Shown one piece after another: positions 5,504 through 5,581 of a stretch of DNA of 5,581 bases (its first letter is position 1; every line of letters begins with the position of its first letter). A program made the translations under genes and the position numbers. The stretch lies in NCBI GenBank assembly GCA_028870815.1, contig JAGWOU010000158.1, forward strand, positions 1 through 5,581. Direction: 5' to 3'. The notes beneath the pieces were generated by a model, which was not told the DNA's origin, made no database searches, and saw only the letters and a list, made by a program, of their open reading frames with translations. This stretch comes from Rhodospirillales bacterium (GTDB taxonomy: Bacteria > Pseudomonadota > Alphaproteobacteria > Acetobacterales > Acetobacteraceae).

Positions 5504-5581
5504 ATGAGTGAGACTGCGCGCGGGGATGGTGGGGCGGCCGCGCGCCAAATAAAAATCATCGGAGTCATCGGTGCCGGGTTG
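5504..5581 (+). CDS. 3-hydroxyacyl-CoA (3-hydroxybutyryl-CoA) dehydrogenase, N-terminus only
   Basis: Twenty-six codons from ATG 5504 run off the window: MSETARGDGG, then AAARQ, then IKIIGVIGAGL. The last part is the first beta-strand and the GxG turn of an NAD-binding Rossmann fold. It closely matches the opening of 3-hydroxybutyryl-CoA dehydrogenases (IxxIGVIGAGxMG), which oxidise 3-hydroxyacyl-CoA with NAD+. Its place directly after etfBA, a common order in alphaproteobacteria, strongly supports this. An in-frame stop at 5477 and the absence of any other ATG, GTG or TTG in between make 5504 the first possible start. The protein therefore carries a hydrophilic extension of about 15 residues before the Rossmann strand. 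The Shine-Dalgarno is weak. With only 26 residues visible, other Rossmann dehydrogenases cannot be fully excluded. Confidence 0.75.
   Translation, partial: MSETARGDGGAAARQIKIIGVIGAGL

Noticed and set aside
5020..5568. Minus-strand frame covering the etfA end and the next gene start
   Set aside because: It overlaps the conserved FAD domain of etfA and the start of the dehydrogenase; no recognisable product.

Overview
The window is GC-rich, densely coded chromosomal DNA of a proteobacterium. The etfB-etfA proteins, the following 3-hydroxyacyl-CoA dehydrogenase start and the overall codon style fit an alphaproteobacterium, plausibly of the Acetobacteraceae/Rhodospirillales. That placement is an inference from protein style, not from a marker gene. 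I see no mobile element, CRISPR array, tRNA or rRNA.

Layout. (1) Positions 1-594 (+) hold the 3' two-thirds or more of a short-chain dehydrogenase/reductase of the pteridine reductase (PTR1/FolM) type, cut by the window edge. (2) A convergent gap of 57 bases is followed by a small phosphatase-like gene on the minus strand (about 652-1146). (3) A divergent intergenic region of about 118 bases precedes a plus-strand pair. The first of the pair is a short, divergent gamma-glutamyltransferase-fold lipoprotein (1265-2524, TTG start). Nine bases later comes a PLP-dependent class I/II aminotransferase (2534-3688). (4) A 102-base regulatory gap carries a perfect 8+8 palindrome. (5) etfB (3791-4540) and etfA (4543-5472) are separated by two bases. 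The first 26 codons of a 3-hydroxyacyl-CoA dehydrogenase (5504 to the window end) lie 31 bases further on.

How the genes work together. EtfA and EtfB form the heterodimeric flavoprotein that takes electrons from acyl-CoA and related dehydrogenases and passes them to ETF:quinone oxidoreductase. The following 3-hydroxyacyl-CoA dehydrogenase belongs to the same acyl-CoA oxidation/3-hydroxybutyryl-CoA metabolism, so the right end is a classic etfBA-hbd operon, probably controlled through the palindrome upstream of etfB. The lipoprotein and aminotransferase may be co-transcribed, but no common substrate can be read from the sequence. The reductase and phosphatase look like independent units.

The items most worth a second look are four. 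The GGT-like lipoprotein has lost most recognisable substrate-binding residues, and its nucleophile position reads Ser instead of Thr. The phosphatase has a Cys-X4-Arg loop. The etfB palindrome is a good operator candidate. The phosphatase promoter is placed so that its transcript would begin almost on the start codon. No wholly new multi-gene system is evident.
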